Positions 12,243-13,454 of a DNA stretch of 13,454 bases are shown here, in pieces. The translations under genes and the position numbers were made by a program. Under the pieces are notes generated by a model. The model did not search any database, had not been told where the DNA came from, and saw nothing but the letters and a program-made list of their open reading frames with translations. How positions within the stretch are numbered: the stretch's first letter is position 1; each line of letters begins with the position of its first letter. The DNA is from Candidatus Caldarchaeum sp. (GTDB taxonomy: Archaea; Thermoproteota; Nitrososphaeria_A; Caldarchaeales; Caldarchaeaceae), in the NCBI GenBank assembly GCA_025054515.1, contig JANWZT010000019.1, positions 1-13,454 on the forward strand, written 5' to 3'.

Positions 12243-12458
12243 ATGGAGCAGCTGGTGAAAGGCCTTCATCACATCACCTTGGTCGCGGGCAATTAAGTGG
12301 TTAACCATCGTTTCTACACCGGTGTTCTCGGGCTTCGGCAGGTCAAGCTGTCGGTCAACCAAGACGACGACAACCACCGTCACGCCTTCTACGCTAAACC
12401 TGACAAACCCACGGGAACCGCTTTCATCCGTGGAGTAAAACGGTGGACTCACCAGTAA
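12243..12458 (+). pseudogene. Remnant of a VOC (glyoxalase) family dioxygenase gene, with in-frame TAA
   Basis: Reading from ATG 12243 gives MEQLVKGLHHITLVAGN, TAA at 12294-12296, then VVNHRFYTGVLGLRQVKLSV in the same frame, and later HRHAFYAKPDKPTGTAFIRG to TAA at 12456-12458. This matches the first VOC module of ring-cleaving dioxygenase-like glyoxalases, usually of the form GLHHITLVAGDPQRNVDFYTGVLGLRLVK and then HLYYGDxxGxPGTxLTFFPW. The stop sits in the loop before the FYTGVLG helix. The family is normally around 300 residues with several modules, and nothing of the rest remains. The gene lies 27 bases after the permease, so it may once have been cotranscribed. A minus-strand frame across the same bases (12219-12452) is a shadow. 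Confidence 0.85.
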
Positions 12459-12465
12459 CCGTAAT

Positions 12466-12475
12466 GGTTAAAAGC
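12466..12475 (+). promoter_or_regulatory. Promoter box of the secreted-protein gene
   Basis: ggttaaaagc is centred about 28 bases before the ATG at 12499, fitting a leaderless start, and resembles the box before the decayed copy at 10447. Confidence 0.5.
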
Positions 12476-12498
12476 AAAATTTTTCACATCGCTCATGC

Positions 12499-13454
12499 AT
12501 GAAAATAACCGGCGTCATCTTCATAGTCTTACTGCTGGTCATCTCCCCTATAGTCGGTTTTTCACAGACTGATTACAAGGTGCTTCCGATATGGGCGGAT
12601 TTGCCGGTTAACTTGGTTTTCGTAGATGTTGATTTGACGTTGTTCGGGGTTAGAAGTTTAGATGAGTTGATGAATCGAATCGCTGCAAACGTTCGCAAAG
12701 AAGCCAAGTCTCAGCTTTATGCCTTCGGCGAGCCGGTGTACGCACCCTATGTTTTTGACGTAAAGCTTCAAGGCACACAGCTGAGAGGCGCCGCCTTAAC
12801 CGAGTTCAGAACACTTTGGAGAAGCTTGCCACAGCCGGTTCCGAGGGAACTTCTCGAACAGAAGCGCATAACCGGCCCCATATCATCTATTCACGCCCCG
12901 ACAGCATTAAAAACACTAATAGACCTTTCCAAAAAACACATACAACCAAACCCCGATGGTTACACTATCTTCTTCATATGTGGAGAAAACGCCCTCCGAG
13001 GCAAGCCATCCTACTTCACCTACGGAACAATTCCTGAAACAGGCAAAGCCGGCGGCGAGTTACTGCTTAACATGTATGGAGGGCCTTGGTGGGGAAGACA
13101 CGTGTTCGTCGACTTATGCGCGGAATCAGCTTTCGACGAATACCCGCCGATAACCGCCATATCATCAGCTTCCGATAGAATAACGCTTCTGTCGATGTAC
13201 GTTGACGAGCTTATCGACTTGCAGTTTGTAAAATCAACAATTTACCTCCCGTACTACAACCTGCAAATTCTGGTCGACATAATAGTAGTTGACGCGACCA
13301 AGCAGAAGATAAACTACCAGCAGTTGGTCAAATCTTTTGATGTCGAGCTAACCGAGCGGGCGCTCAAAACGTTGACCCCTTACAACTTCTACTACTTCAG
13401 ATTGAGGCTGTTTGAAGCCGACAAAATCCCGGGATTCTCAGACATTATCGAAAT
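12499..13454 (+). CDS. Secreted protein of unknown family, N-terminal 318 residues (runs off the window)
   Basis: An open frame from the ATG at 12499-12501 to the window end. Residues 1-21 (KITGVIFIVLLLVISPIVGFS) form a signal peptide or anchor: a lysine, a hydrophobic core and a small-residue cleavage region near GFSQ. The mature part begins TDYKVLPIWADLPVNLVFVD, then has RKEAKSQLY, VYAPYVFDVKL, GPWWGRHVFVDLCAESAFDE and many Tyr/Phe-rich strands, suggesting a large extracellular beta-rich protein. I recognise no family and no catalytic motif. The protein acts outside the cell or on its surface. A decayed copy of the same gene lies 2 kb upstream (10447-10737), so the family has duplicated locally. 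An overlapping ATG at 12495 is in another frame and opens no long reading frame. Confidence 0.85.
   Translation, partial: MKITGVIFIVLLLVISPIVGFSQTDYKVLPIWADLPVNLVFVDVDLTLFGVRSLDELMNRIAANVRKEAKSQLYAFGEPVYAPYVFDVKLQGTQLRGAALTEFRTLWRSLPQPVPRELLEQKRITGPISSIHAPTALKTLIDLSKKHIQPNPDGYTIFFICGENALRGKPSYFTYGTIPETGKAGGELLLNMYGGPWWGRHVFVDLCAESAFDEYPPITAISSASDRITLLSMYVDELIDLQFVKSTIYLPYYNLQILVDIIVVDATKQKINYQQLVKSFDVELTERALKTLTPYNFYYFRLRLFEADKIPGFSDIIE

Noticed and set aside
12219..12452. Minus-strand frame of 77 residues
   Set aside because: It is antisense to the VOC remnant, has no recognisable domain, and its hydrophobic run comes from complementing charged codons.

Overview
The window looks like chromosomal DNA of an archaeon. 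Starts fit TATA boxes about 26 bases upstream with little or no leader, internal operon genes carry GGAGGTGA-type ribosome sites, and the gene set is archaeal (four-subunit pyruvate:ferredoxin oxidoreductase, COG1665 nucleotidyltransferases, HEPN/MNT pair, DUF3782-type coiled-coil nuclease-like protein). A thermophilic member of the TACK group, possibly near Caldiarchaeum (Aigarchaeota), is my best guess. It rests on general resemblance only.

Layout. Positions 1-1907 (minus strand) hold a likely three-gene unit: a PmbA/TldE-like protein, a HEPN protein, and an MNT nucleotidyltransferase cut by the window edge. At 1975-3483 a plus-strand kinase-like protein with an unfamiliar N-terminal domain converges on two tandem, overlapping, diverged COG1665 nucleotidyltransferases (3461-5397, minus). 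Divergent from these is the porGDAB operon (5513-8394), four overlapping genes encoding an enzyme that oxidises a 2-oxoacid, most likely pyruvate, to an acyl-CoA with ferredoxin as acceptor. Then come a coiled-coil plus PD-(D/E)XK protein (8442-9083) and a convergent cupin (9080-9460).

From 9500 on the character changes. A two-gene regulator-like locus (9589-10320) encodes a small basic protein and a membrane-anchored winged-helix protein whose reading frame is cut by an in-frame TAG in the wing, with the rest of the domain still readable to 10401. This locus has an inverted repeat next to its start codon, an 18-base perfect palindrome and a repeated GTGATGTCA word. Next is a decayed copy (10447-10737) of a secreted-protein gene whose intact relative starts at 12499 and runs off the window. 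Between them lie an intact NCS1-type nucleobase permease (10920-12215) and the remnant of a VOC-family dioxygenase gene (12243-12458) carrying an in-frame TAA. Positions 10318-12458 are thus a local zone of gene decay around one functional transporter.

No tRNA, rRNA, CRISPR array, transposase or insertion-sequence end was seen.
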